A stretch of 64,000 nucleotides of DNA from Rasiella rasia (GCF_011044175.1 NZ_CP049057.1:310001-374000), one strand, 5' to 3'; positions 9,196 to 19,700 are shown, counted from the first letter of the stretch. The notes: generated from the sequence alone by a model not told the origin. Numbers and translations: made by a program.

Positions 9196-9564
9196 ATGTA
9201 CACACTAAACGTGAAAAACAATTACATCTGGCCAATAAGCACAAGTGAGGCTAAGAATATCCCTGCTAAGGGAGGTTCTGCAGCATTTGAGAAGCAGGGT
9301 AATATAATTTTAGAAGTTCCGGGTATGGGAGCACTTAATTTTATAGACATTGCCGCCGATAGAATTCCAGGGTTTCCGAATCCGCAACATTGGGGAGTTC
9401 TTATTAGAACACACAGTATAGAAGCCTACTACCGCTATGAAGGTGGGGGAGAGCTAACAGCAACGTTTGATAAATTCGGAACGTGCACGTTAACGACTTC
9501 TAATGGCTCACTGATTTCAATTTCTTTACCAGAACTTGTTGTCGATGACAAAGGGATCGAATAA
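9196..9564 (+). CDS. hypothetical beta-rich protein leading the collar operon
   Basis: 122 residues, not recognised. There is no signal peptide or membrane segment. The sequence alternates hydrophobic and polar residues and is rich in Gly, Thr and Ile, suggesting a small all-beta fold. Notable stretches are WPISTSEAKNIPAKGG, PNPQHWGVLIRTHS and a near-terminal LISISLPELVVDD. It is the first gene behind the paired TACGTA promoter and lies 37 nt upstream of an MdpB-type collar protein, so the two are probably co-transcribed and related in function. A sugar-binding or fibre-associated accessory role is only a guess. Confidence 0.75.
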   Translation: MYTLNVKNNYIWPISTSEAKNIPAKGGSAAFEKQGNIILEVPGMGALNFIDIAADRIPGFPNPQHWGVLIRTHSIEAYYRYEGGGELTATFDKFGTCTLTTSNGSLISISLPELVVDDKGIE

Positions 9565-9601
9565 AAACTAACCAATATAAATTTAAAAAAACAAAGATAT
9601 T

Positions 9602-10117
9602 ATGACACCATTTTTAGGACAAATACAAGCATTCGGATTTAATTTTGCGCCACGCGGCTGGGCAATATGTCAAGGACAGTTATTACCAATTAGCCAATAC
9701 TCCGCATTATTCGCTTTAATAGGGACTACCTTTGGGGGAGACGGCCGTACATCATTCGGTTTACCCGATTTAAGGAGTCGTTCAATCGTTGGCATTGGTA
9801 ATGGACCAGGGCAAGACAATATTTCTTGGGGAGAAAGAGGAGGTAATCATACGCACACAATGACTGTTGCGCAGATGCCGCAGCACAATCACTCTGTAAA
9901 AGTAGGCGTAAATACCGGAACTGGCGATGAAGCAAGCTCAACCTCAGTACTTTCGAGCTCTGCAAACTCCTTTTCAGAAGATGTAACGCCTGGCGCTTCA
10001 TTAGGAGGAGTAACCCAATCGAATATGGGGAGCGGTCAAGCATATAATATTCGTAATCCGTATTTAGGAATCTACGTATGTATTGCACTGCAAGGAGTAT
10101 TCCCGTCAAGAAGCTAA
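9602..10117 (+). CDS. phage tail collar domain protein (MdpB / microcystin-dependent type), copy 1
   Basis: 171 residues. The N-terminal Phage_Collar domain is clear: FGFNFAPRGWAICQGQLLPI near residues 12-31, then FGGDGRTSFGLPDLRSR. A His-rich stretch follows (GGNHTHTMTVAQMPQHNHS). The C-terminus has the family's usual end (NPYLGIYVCIALQGVFPSRS). There is no signal peptide. Such genes are scattered in non-phage bacterial genomes, often in tandem, and their role is unknown. No other tail genes are nearby, so this is not a prophage remnant. It pairs with copy 2 at 11943, and both have the FSED-TPGA-LGGVT motif. An intrinsic terminator follows. Confidence 0.9.
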   Translation: MTPFLGQIQAFGFNFAPRGWAICQGQLLPISQYSALFALIGTTFGGDGRTSFGLPDLRSRSIVGIGNGPGQDNISWGERGGNHTHTMTVAQMPQHNHSVKVGVNTGTGDEASSTSVLSSSANSFSEDVTPGASLGGVTQSNMGSGQAYNIRNPYLGIYVCIALQGVFPSRS

Positions 10118-10137
10118 TCAGTATATTTTCTTTTATG

Positions 10138-10163
10138 GCCCGCCTTTTAGTGCGGGCTTTTTT
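10138..10163 (+). terminator. intrinsic terminator after first collar operon
   Basis: GCCCGC (10138-10143) and GCGGGC (10152-10157) form a 6-bp GC stem with an 8-nt loop followed by six T. The T run overlaps the stop codon of the convergent methyltransferase gene. Confidence 0.85.
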
Positions 10164-11190
10164 AATTAACAGATGTAAGTAAATAGGGATCGTCACTAAG
10201 TATATACCTGGTTGTAATGGTTTTTTTACCACCCGTAACAGCGTTTGAAATCATTGAAGATGTTGTTAAGCCGCTTTCTCGAAATTTAATCTTTTCAGAA
10301 TCATACACATGAATATCTGTTAATATGGCTAGCGCTGTTTTCTCTTTCAGCTGTTCTTCAGAAAAATTAACTACGTGTTCAGCAAAGGAGAACCCTGGTT
10401 TAAAAAATGTATGAGCGTCTTGTAAAATTGCATCTTTATTTAAGGTGAACACTGGATCAGATTTTTCCATAAAATCTGTGGCAGGTGTATTTGAATTGGT
10501 TAGTAAAGAATTATTCATACCCGATATGTCTATGGCGGCAATGTGCAATGAAATCTCCTGCGGGATTAAAATAGTGTCTTTATTTAATTGCGGGAGTAAG
10601 TTATAACATATGGCTACCTGGGGTTCGCGCGCTAATGCATGTTGTAAACATTCTACCACTAAAATATCTGCTTCGGTATTTTTTGGTAATTTAAAAATAC
10701 TGGCGTCACAATTATGAATGGAATGAACATAACTCTCTGCGTCCATTTTAGTTATTACTCTTTTGAGACTCTCAACGCTATGCAGATTTACTTCTATAAG
10801 TATGAGCTGAAGCTCAGCTGGGCTAAAGATAGTAGTTAGCGGCATGAGTAAAGTTGCAAAGGGCCCGGTACCCGTATACAAGACTGTTATCGGTCTATTT
10901 GGATTTTCTTTTTGCTTTGAAAGAATAGCTTTGTATATACCAGTTATAAATCGTTTGGTTCTAATCATATCGTCTAGGCATCTACTGGCCCATTTAGGGG
11001 CAATCGCCACTCCAGAGGGTAAATGCACTGTTGCTTCCATCTCTGGCTTATTAAAATCTACTTCAGATAATGTAGAGAATATACTTTGTAATTCCGTAAG
11101 AGCCTTTGAAAGCTGTAAATAGTCAATCTCGGGATTTAGAATTGTAGTAGTTATTTCTTTAATAGCCTGATTATTATTCATATTGTTCAT
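10162..11190 (-). CDS. SAM-dependent methyltransferase, PRMT-like
   Basis: 342 residues. A Rossmann-type SAM-binding motif VLYTGTGPFATLL lies near residue 100. The acidic end of strand 2 (LILIEVN) is about 25 residues later. A post-II segment VVECLQHALAREP and LNKDTILIPQEISLHIAAID resemble the 'E-loop plus IP(Q)' region of protein arginine methyltransferases. The resemblance is partial: the double-E loop is not fully preserved, so the substrate is open. It lies on the opposite strand inside the collar cluster, between the two collar operons, with a degenerate paired operator just upstream. Modification of a protein of the same cluster is an inference only. Confidence 0.62.
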   Translation of the reverse strand: MNNMNNNQAIKEITTTILNPEIDYLQLSKALTELQSIFSTLSEVDFNKPEMEATVHLPSGVAIAPKWASRCLDDMIRTKRFITGIYKAILSKQKENPNRPITVLYTGTGPFATLLMPLTTIFSPAELQLILIEVNLHSVESLKRVITKMDAESYVHSIHNCDASIFKLPKNTEADILVVECLQHALAREPQVAICYNLLPQLNKDTILIPQEISLHIAAIDISGMNNSLLTNSNTPATDFMEKSDPVFTLNKDAILQDAHTFFKPGFSFAEHVVNFSEEQLKEKTALAILTDIHVYDSEKIKFRESGLTTSSMISNAVTGGKKTITTRYILSDDPYLLTSVN

Positions 11191-11220
11191 AATTAGGGAG
11201 CCGTTTATGGGTGTTTCAAA

Positions 11221-11240
11221 AATACATATAACTATGTATT
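11221..11240. promoter_or_regulatory. degenerate paired operator between methyltransferase and dioxygenase-like genes
   Basis: TACATA (11223-11228) and TATGTA (11233-11238) form an inverted repeat with the same 10-bp spacing as the TACGTA pairs. The TAAC spacer is identical to that at 13656. The 23-nt spacing to a clear -7 box is not seen on either strand, so its target gene is uncertain. Confidence 0.4.
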
Positions 11241-11373
11241 GGCATATAAATTCATTTTCTAAATTTTTTGCCTAGTTGAAAATTGCATTTAATCGCCAGT
11301 TTTAACAGATAACCGATTTTTGTCAAAACTTTGAATTTTATTTGCTATTTTCACAACAACTAACTAATTCAAT

Positions 11374-11919
11374 ATGAAAAAAATTACCTCACGGAGGTTG
11401 TTTTTGCAGAAGTCTGCAATAGCAACAACGGGTGTAGCTCTATTGTCCTCAGGCCTAGCCAATGCCCTAACAACAGAATGTCCATTTGCTGGTTATAATC
11501 CGTATATAGAAGAGAAAACAGATCTTCGTATTTCTTTATTTGGTAAAGAAATTAAAGTGAATGGAACTCTTTATGATAAAAGTACTGGACAACCCATTCA
11601 AAATGCCACTATTGAAGTCTGGCATCTTTCTCAAAACTCTACTAAATTTCGAAACCGTGGTCAGTTAAAAACAAACAGCTCAGGTGACTACAACTTCATT
11701 TCTAACTTTCCGAATAAACCAAAAGACAAAGCAGCACGTGTCTATTTTAAAGTAAGTCATGCGGGTAGAACAGATTTTACCGAGCTAGTTCTAAATAATA
11801 CTGGCGCTCATATTTCAGCAAAACACTGGGAGACAAATCAAAATTTAGGAAAAAAACTATTCCCTAAAACAAATATGTTTTTAGGAGATACACAAATAGA
11901 ATTCAATCTTTCAATATAA
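11374..11919 (+). CDS. Tat-exported intradiol-dioxygenase-like protein, probably not catalytic
   Basis: 181 residues. The N-terminus has a twin-arginine signal (SRRLFLQK, then a hydrophobic run ending GLANA). The body follows the intradiol ring-cleavage dioxygenase fold: VNGTLYDKSTGQPIQNATIEVWH, then RGQLKTNSSGDYNF. The four iron ligands of the family (two Tyr, two His) are missing. The first Tyr position reads Phe (STKF), the second Tyr is absent in FPNKPKDK, and the His-x-His motif is replaced by ARVYFKVS. It is therefore probably a binding or structural protein. It begins a three-gene run with collar copy 2 (23 nt gap) and the binding protein. The leader AACTAACTAATT is shared with two neighbours. 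Confidence 0.75.
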   Translation: MKKITSRRLFLQKSAIATTGVALLSSGLANALTTECPFAGYNPYIEEKTDLRISLFGKEIKVNGTLYDKSTGQPIQNATIEVWHLSQNSTKFRNRGQLKTNSSGDYNFISNFPNKPKDKAARVYFKVSHAGRTDFTELVLNNTGAHISAKHWETNQNLGKKLFPKTNMFLGDTQIEFNLSI

Positions 11920-11942
11920 CTAACTAATTAAATACAAATTTT

Positions 11943-12497
11943 ATGGATCCTTTTATAGCACAAATAGTAATGTTTGGAGGTAATTTCGCACCAAGAGGCT
12001 GGGCAAACTGCGACGGACAATTATTACCAATTTCACAATATCAAGCCTTATTTTCTTTACTCGGTACTATGTATGGTGGCGATGGGCGAACCACATTTGG
12101 TCTACCAGAGCTACGAGGTAGGATGGCTATGCACGTGGGTAATGGTCCTGGATTGAGCAATAGACAGCAGGGTCAAAAAGGTGGGCAAGAAACTGTTGTA
12201 GCTACTGTTGCTACCTTGGCAAATCATACACATACGGCAAGTTCTACTGCAACAACTACAATTGCTGTTGCGGCTTCATCTGGTGGAGAAGGTATTGCTT
12301 CAGGTCAAGTTATCTCAAATCACCCTGGTGCGTTTAGTGAAGATTCAACACCCGGAGCTACGCTTGGAGGTGTAACCTCTACAGCTGCTACAACCGTAAA
12401 CCCTATTGGAGGACAGCAACAACAAAATAATGTACCGCCTTTTCAGGTAGTTCGGTTTATCATTGCATTAGAAGGTACATATCCGTCAAGAAATTAA
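11943..12497 (+). CDS. phage tail collar domain protein (MdpB type), copy 2
   Basis: 184 residues. It carries the same architecture as the copy at 9602: FGGNFAPRGWANCDGQLLPI near residues 11-30, GGDGRTTFGLPELRGR, FSEDSTPGATLGGVT, and an end in RFIIALEGTYPSRN. The central part is Ala/Thr/Ser-rich (residues ~75-120), where copy 1 has a His-rich segment. There is no signal peptide. The start is preceded by ACTAACTAATTAAA, also found before the fibre gene at 58688. It is followed after 2 nt by the binding-protein gene, so the two are co-transcribed. The function of the family is unknown outside phages. Confidence 0.9.
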   Translation: MDPFIAQIVMFGGNFAPRGWANCDGQLLPISQYQALFSLLGTMYGGDGRTTFGLPELRGRMAMHVGNGPGLSNRQQGQKGGQETVVATVATLANHTHTASSTATTTIAVAASSGGEGIASGQVISNHPGAFSEDSTPGATLGGVTSTAATTVNPIGGQQQQNNVPPFQVVRFIIALEGTYPSRN

Positions 12498-12499
12498 TT

Positions 12500-13639
12500 A
12501 TGGCAATTAAGCTAGGTATTCTGTTACCAAGGTCAGACATGTATCCAAGGCTAGCCCTAGATTTTGTGAATGGCTTTAAACATGCCTTGTCTATGCATCC
12601 TTCTAAAGGAGCTCAGACAGAATTAGTAATAGAAAGTGCTGGAACTGCCAGTAACGAAAACCTGCTTAAATCTGCAGAAAAATTACTGCTTCAAGATAAT
12701 GTTGATGCAGTAATTTCTTTTTGTGGAATGACCCTGATTAATCAATTTATAGCGCTTTTCAATAATTATAGAAAACCGCTCTTGCATATAGACATTGGTA
12801 GCTCATATTTAAAGAAAGAGAATAAAAGTCCGTATGTGCTTCATGTCACCCTCGGTGTGTGTCAAGCTAGTTATCTAGCAGGAGCCTATGCAGCCAAGAA
12901 CTACGGAAAGAAAGGATATTCTGCTTCATCTGTATATGATGGAGCCTATCACCTTACCGAGAGTTTTGTTCGTGGTTACGCGAGTGAAGGGGGTGCGATT
13001 GATAAGTTTTACGTGAGCCCGATGGACTATAAGTCTGAAACTTTTGAAACGCTTGTAGACGATATTAATGCTATTAAACCAGATGTAATTTTTGCCACTT
13101 TCAGCTATAAGGAAGGTCAAAAAGTTTTCAATGTTTTGGCCAAAGATGATCGAGCAATGTCAACTCCAATTGTGGCAATACCATTAATGACAGAGGAATG
13201 TACAATTTCTGAAAGTTTAACTATTGAAAATGTAGTGTCAATGGCATCATGGTCTTTTAATGATGAAACTGAGGCAATGAAGACTTTTCAGAAAGAATTT
13301 GAAGCCCAATACGATGATGCTCCAAATATAATTTCACTTCTTGGGTATGAGGCAGGCCTCACATTAATGACTTGCATTTCTTCTGAAGAAAAATTAGAGA
13401 AAAACCTAGAAGCTGCAATTAAAAATAAAACAATCGATTCACCCAGAGGGAAAATTTTGTTTAACAGTTTAAATGAATCACAACCAGAGGCATTTTTGCT
13501 TCGGAAATTGGAATTTATCAATAATGAAATTCAAAACAACGTAGTTGAAACTTTTGACGTTAATTTTTTGGAAGGACTGTATAGCGAATTTGAAGAAGTT
13601 GCCTATACGGGTTGGCATAACCCATATATTTGTACTTAA
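12500..13639 (+). CDS. type-1 periplasmic-binding-fold protein without signal peptide
   Basis: 379 residues. The fold of branched-chain amino-acid/AmiC-type binding proteins is visible: an N-terminal IKLGILLPRSDMYPRLALDFVNGF, AVISFCGMTLINQF in the first lobe, KPDVIFATFSYKEGQ, and the C-terminal SPRGKILFN. Unlike ordinary ABC substrate-binding proteins it starts directly at the fold (MAIKLGI) with no Sec, Tat or lipoprotein signal, and no permease or ATPase gene is nearby. It is probably cytoplasmic or exported in an unknown way, and could act as a ligand sensor. It begins 2 nt after the collar gene stop, which implies coupled translation. Confidence 0.8.
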   Translation: MAIKLGILLPRSDMYPRLALDFVNGFKHALSMHPSKGAQTELVIESAGTASNENLLKSAEKLLLQDNVDAVISFCGMTLINQFIALFNNYRKPLLHIDIGSSYLKKENKSPYVLHVTLGVCQASYLAGAYAAKNYGKKGYSASSVYDGAYHLTESFVRGYASEGGAIDKFYVSPMDYKSETFETLVDDINAIKPDVIFATFSYKEGQKVFNVLAKDDRAMSTPIVAIPLMTEECTISESLTIENVVSMASWSFNDETEAMKTFQKEFEAQYDDAPNIISLLGYEAGLTLMTCISSEEKLEKNLEAAIKNKTIDSPRGKILFNSLNESQPEAFLLRKLEFINNEIQNNVVETFDVNFLEGLYSEFEEVAYTGWHNPYICT

Positions 13640-13655
13640 TTAATAACCAGTAAAT

Positions 13656-13702
13656 TACGTATAACTACGTATTTATAATAAGTTAAAGGACTCGTATTTT
13701 TG
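13656..13702 (+). promoter_or_regulatory. paired TACGTA operator plus -7 box, second copy (HYR giant)
   Basis: TACGTA at 13656-13661 and at 13666-13671 (10 bp apart), then 23 nt, then TATTTTTG (13695-13702), an exact TAnnTTTG box. The ATG of the giant gene at 13748 lies 45 nt downstream. Same arrangement as 9119-9165 and 58602-58648. Confidence 0.7.
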
Positions 13703-13747
13703 CTTTTCAAACTAGTCAATACGATAATCGAATTAAATAATACCATT

Positions 13748-16700
13748 ATGAAAAAAATTACCTTACTCTGTATCGCGCTCTGCTCACTATTTCTAGTGAC
13801 CAACAGTTTTGCACAAAAAGTTGTAATTGTAGGAATGAATCATATCTCTGGAGGTGCAGGGGACGATGGATTTACTTTTGTTGCTACAGAAAATATTCCA
13901 GGGGGAGAGGTAATTTACTTCACCGAAAATGAATATGTAAGTGGTTCTAATGCTTTTACTTTTGGTACAGGTACGACAGGTGAAGGTGTAATTAGATATG
14001 TTGTTGGTGCCGGAGGGCTTGCAACGGGAGTCGTTGTTTTTATTAACGAAGATTTGGGTTCCAATGCATTTACGATTACATGTTCTTCTGGTGATTGTGG
14101 TTCACTTACGGCCTCTACCACCAATGGTAATGGTTCTTTTAATTTAGCTACCAACGGAGATGGTCTGTATGCATATTCAGATACAGATGAGAATGTGTTA
14201 AATGGTATTACTCAAATATATTCGGTAATGTATACTGGCTCAGGTGAAAGCCTGTTGCAAAACGGTGGAGCTATTCCGGCTAGTGAGAGTCCAGCAATAG
14301 ATTATCCAAATGCAGTAATCGTAGATGGTTTTCCTAACGACTCAGATGACTTTGTTGGTCCAGATAGAGTCGAGTATGTGTTCAACCCTGCTACTCTAAG
14401 AGATGGTGTAAGTCAAGCGAGTCTTGAGAATCCAACAAACTACGTAAGTTATGTTTCACAACAACTGTTATCTACAGTGCCTTTTACCAATTTAAATCTT
14501 GGTGGTGCAAATCCAGTTTTAACGGTTACAACGGCGCCAACTTCAGTAAATGAAAACAGTGGAACTGGAATGGTATATACGTTCACACTATCAGCAGCAG
14601 CAGTAGGACCTGTTACCGCTAATTTTTCAGTAGGCGGAACAGCGACTTTCTCAACAGACTATAACCAATCTGGAGCAGCTAGTTTTAACGCCTCTACAGG
14701 AACAGTTACCATTCCGAATGGTGCAACAACGGCATCAGTGACCATTACGCCTGTTGGCGATGGAACTTTAGAGCCAGACGAAACTGTTGTTTTAACTATA
14801 ACTTCTGGTACAGGATACGATGCCGGTGCGCCTAGTATAGGAACCGGAACAATTATAAATGACGATAGTATCTCTGTTACGCCACTTGTCGCAGTGACAG
14901 GTTCAACGCACTCACCACCCATAACACCCGAAAGCTTTTCTTTTGTTGCCTTAGACGATATAGGAGCGGGTGTACAAGTATATTTTACTGAAAGAGATTT
15001 TAACAACAACCAATTAAACTTCTCTGGCGGAGGAGGAGGTGTTGCAGTATGGACTGCACCAGCAGGAGGTATTGTACGAGGTGAAGTTGTAGTAGTTGCA
15101 GAAACAGGTTCGAATGTTTTTACTACTTCTTGTAATAGCGGAACCTGCGGTTCGGTATCCATTATAAGCGGTACTTGGGACTTGGCAAGTCAAGGTGCTT
15201 CTATATTTGCATATCGAGATTCAGATACAAACCCAGAAAACGGAATTACAAGCGTTGACGCTGTATTATTTACAGGAACGTCATCTGCTTCAGGAGGAAA
15301 TATTCCAGCTATAGAAGACCCTTCAGGCGTATATGCGGGATCTGTGGTAGTAGATGGTTTTCCATCAGCTCCTTCAGAAAGAACAGAATATGATCCAACA
15401 CTTCGCGGAGTGACTGTAGATCAAGCAAATTTTCAAAATATAGCAAACTGGTTGCATTCGCAACCAACGGGAGCACTTTCTCCAGTACCTTTTGCAAACA
15501 TTATTATTACAACAGGATCTGCGAATCCAGCACTGTCGGTAACGGTAGCACCGTCTACTACTGTTGAAGATAGCGGAACAAGTATGGTGTATACGTTCTT
15601 GCTTGATGCACCAGCGGCGGCAGATACCACGGTTAATTTTGATGTTTCAGGTACAGCCACACTTACAACCGATTATACGGTTAGCGGAGCAGCTACTTTT
15701 AGTGCAACAGCAGGTACTGCTTTAATTACCACTGGAAATACTTCTGTAGATGTAACAATTACACCCGTTGTAGACGCTATTGTTGAACCTACCGAGACCA
15801 TTGAGCTAATGGTAGCTTCTGGAACAGGTTATGATGGAGGAACGCCAAATGCTGCTACTGGAAGCATTACAAATGACGATACAAGTATGTCTGATCCTCT
15901 AGTTGCAGTTATGGGTATGACACACGAATTAGGATCGATGGATTCATTTTCGTTTGCGGCTGCACAAGATGTACCTGCAGGAACGGTTGTATATTTTACA
16001 GAAGAATCATTTAATAACACTACCCTAATGTTTGCTTCAACTGGAGAAGGAGTTGTGCAGTGGACTGCCCCAGCTGGCGGACAAATTGATCAGGGGGATG
16101 TTATAGTAATTACAGAAACCGCGTCTAACGTGTTTACAGCTACATGTTCAGACACATCTGGTTTTGGGTGTGGTACGGCGGTGCTTGTCTCAGGAACTTT
16201 TGCTCTTGCATCAAATGGAGAAACTTTTTATGCATATGAAGATAGTGATACCGACCCAACAAATGGTGTTGACGATATTTATTCAGTAATGTATACAGGT
16301 GTTTCTGCTACGCCAGGTGGAAATATTCCACCAAGCGAAGATCCATCAGGCATCTATTTAAGTGCTTTGGTGGTTGATGGCTTTGCGGCCGTTGCACCAA
16401 GAAAAACAGAATATACTCCAGGAAGTCGTAATGTACTAGTAGGCATGGCAGATTTCGAAAACCCTTCAAATTATGACAATGGAGTTGCTCCAGGAGCTGG
16501 TTTATCTACTGTGCCATTTGCAAATTTAAATATCGTAGTTACATTTACGGCTCCTGCAGACCTTTGTGTAGACGCTGGAGTGCAAGCCGGTCTTGGAGGT
16601 GGTTCGCCAACAGGAGGGGTGTATAGTGGTCCTGGTGTTACAGACGATGGAAATGGAATGACCTATAGCTTCGATCCTGCCGCTGCAGGTGTTGGAGTGC

Positions 16701-19700
16701 ATACGCTTTCATATACTTCTGGAGGAACTGCTGTTACCGATGATATTGAAGTTTTTGCCCTTCCTACAGTAACCTTTACAGCTCCTGCCGACCTCTGTGT
16801 TGATGCGGGGGTACAAGCTGGTTTAGGTGGCGGAACTCCTACAGGAGGCGTGTATAGCGGAACAGGCGTAACCGACGACGGAAATGGAACAACGTATTCC
16901 TTTGATCCTGCAGCAGCAGGGGTTGGGACGCACACCATAACCTATAACTTTACAGACGGAAATGGTTGTTCTGGTTCAGCTTCAGACGATGTAGAAGTAT
17001 TCGCATTGCCAACAGTAACCTTTACAGCCCCGGCCGATCTTTGTGTTGATGACGGTGTACAAACTGGTTTAGGTGGCGGAACTCCTACTGGTGGAGTGTA
17101 TAGCGGCCCCGGCGTTACTGATGATGGTAACGGAACAACGTATTCCTTTGATCCTGCAGCAGCAGGGGTGGGAACGCATACCTTAACCTACACGTTTACT
17201 GATGCTAATGGGTGTACAGGAAGCGCAACCGATGATATTGAAGTATTTGAATCACCCACAATTTTCTCAGCCGGTACAGGAACAACAATAACATTATCTG
17301 CTAATAATTGTAATGCTGGAGGAGAATATACTTTAGAAGCAACCCTTTTTAATGGTCGTCCATCGTATTTGAGAGCCAGCCCATTTAATGCTTTTATCCG
17401 TTGGGATGGCACACAATGGGGTGTGTTTGATGATTTTGGAAATGTAGCAATGATTAATACGATAAATACGCCCACACCACCTTGTTCAGATTTGTCACCA
17501 TGGCAAGCTTCTCTCTGTAGTCCAAGTACTGTTACCGGCGATGGAACAACCTGTGATGATTTTTCACCATCGGATGTATGTATAAATTCTGGTATTCAAA
17601 CGGGACTGGGTAACGTCAATCCTACTGGAGGAGTTTATTCAGGTACTGGAGTAACTGATGATGGCAACGGGATGACCTATAGCTTTGATCCTGCAGCAGC
17701 AGGGGTTGGGACGCACACAATAACCTATACCGTTACCAATGGCAATGGTTGTACGGCAACGGCTTCAAGCGATGTAGAAGTTTTCGCTTTACCAACAGTA
17801 ACCTTTACAGCCCCAGCAGACCTTTGTGTCGATGCCGGTGTGCAAGCTGGTTTAGGGGGCGGAACTCCAACAGGAGGCGTGTATAGTGGTCCTGGCGTTA
17901 CTGATGATGGCAACGGAATGACCTATAGTTTTGATCCTGCAGCGGCAGGGGTAGGGACGCACACAATAACCTATACATTTACGGATGGCAATGGCTGTAC
18001 TGCAAGCGCTACAGACGATGTTGAAGTATTTGCATTGCCTACAGTAACTTTTACTGCACCTGCAAGTCCTGTTTGCCCTACACTAGTATTAACTGGACAA
18101 GGTGGTGGAACACCAATAGGGGGTGTATATAGTGGTCCTGGTGTTACCGATGATGGTAACGGAATGACGTATACTTTTGATACCAATGCTTCTGGAACAG
18201 GAACTCATACCATTACGTATACCTATACAGATGGAAATGGTTGTACGGCATCAGATTCTGATACAGTAACCGTAGAAGATAATGACCCGCCCGCAATTAC
18301 TTGTCCAGCAGACATAACAGTAGATAATGACCCAGGAGAATGTGGGGCAATTGTAACGTTTGCGGCAACAGCAACCGATAACTGCCCAAGTACGGTAAGC
18401 ATTACCTATTCGCAAGATCCAGGTACGCAATTCCCAGTGGGAACCACTACCGTAACGGCTACTGCAACAGATGGTGCTGGAAATTCAGCAACTTGCACAT
18501 TCAATGTAACCGTAAATGATGCAGAAGACCCAACAATAACATGCCCAGGAGATATTACAGTTAATAATGATCCTGGAAATTGTGGGACTGTTGTAACTTA
18601 TACATCTCCAATGGCAACTGATAACTGTTCTGGATTTATTACTACTGAAACATTCGATTTCACAGGAGCTATGCAAACATTTACAGTTCCGTCAGGTGTA
18701 ACAAGCATCTCAATTGAGGCATTTGGTGGAGCAGGACAAGACATGATTATCGAAGATTTTGATCCGAGTATCGGTGGCCTTGGTGGTCAAGCGAGTGGAG
18801 ACTTGGCGGTTACCCCTGGCGATGTACTTACTATTTTTGTAGGTGGTGAGGGTGTTGATGGTATTGGCGGATTTAACGGTGGCGGAGTAGGAGGCTTTGG
18901 AACACCTTCTACAGGAACCGGTGGGTTTGCAGGTAGTGGAGGAGGAGCTTCTGACGTACGCTTAGGAGGAATGACATTAGCAGATCGTGTAATCGTTGCC
19001 GGTGGCGGTGGCGGTGGTGGAAGAGATTATGTAAATGGTAGTTGCGTACCTTGCGGTATTGGTGGTAACGGTGGCTCAGGAGGAGGATTCACTGGTACCG
19101 ACGGAGAGGATCCTTCATGGAGTGGAATTCTAGGTGCTTTTCCAAATGCTGGAGCTGGTGGTAAAGGAGGAACTCCTGCCATGGGCGGTGCTGCAGGAAA
19201 CGGTCCTAACGGCCCTCCTGGAAACCCAGGTACTCTAGGAATTGGGGGTATTGGAGTAGATGGAACGCAAAGTGTAGCTAGCGGTGGCGGTGGTGGCGGT
19301 TTCTACGGTGGTGGTTCTGGTGGCGGAGGTAATTCTGGGGACGGATTTGCTGGTGCAGGTGGAGCTGGAGGTTCTAGTTATGTAGGTGGTGTTACTTCAG
19401 GTATGACAAATGCCGGAGTGCGTACTGGAAATGGTCAAATAATTATTACATACGCGGCATTGAGTGTTACTCAAACTGCTGGTCTACCTAGCGGAAGTAC
19501 TTTCCCAGTAGGAACAACAACTAACACCTTTGTGGTAACAGACGGAGCTGGAAATACAGCTACGTGTAGTTTTGACGTAACGGTGAACGACACCGAAAAT
19601 CCTGTTATTACCTGTCCAGCCAATATTACAGTGAATAACGATCCAGGAGCGTGTGGAGCCATCGTATCTTTTGCAGCAACTGCAACCGATAACTGTAGTG

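Noticed and set aside
9726-10232. 168-codon minus-strand frame over the first collar gene
   Set aside because: It overlaps the clear collar gene in full, has no family features, and its composition is that of an antisense frame.
11374-11919. Aromatic-ring degradation (catechol/protocatechuate) enzyme
   Set aside because: The iron ligands are missing and no other catabolic genes are nearby.
9602-12497. Prophage remnant because of tail-collar domains
   Set aside because: No capsid, portal, terminase, tail-tube, lysis or integrase genes are near, and MdpB-type collar proteins are common in non-phage loci.
13700-13747. TTG at 13700 as the start of the HYR giant protein
   Set aside because: The TTG is part of the TATTTTTG -7 box and would put a polar stretch before the signal peptide. 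ATG 13748 fits.
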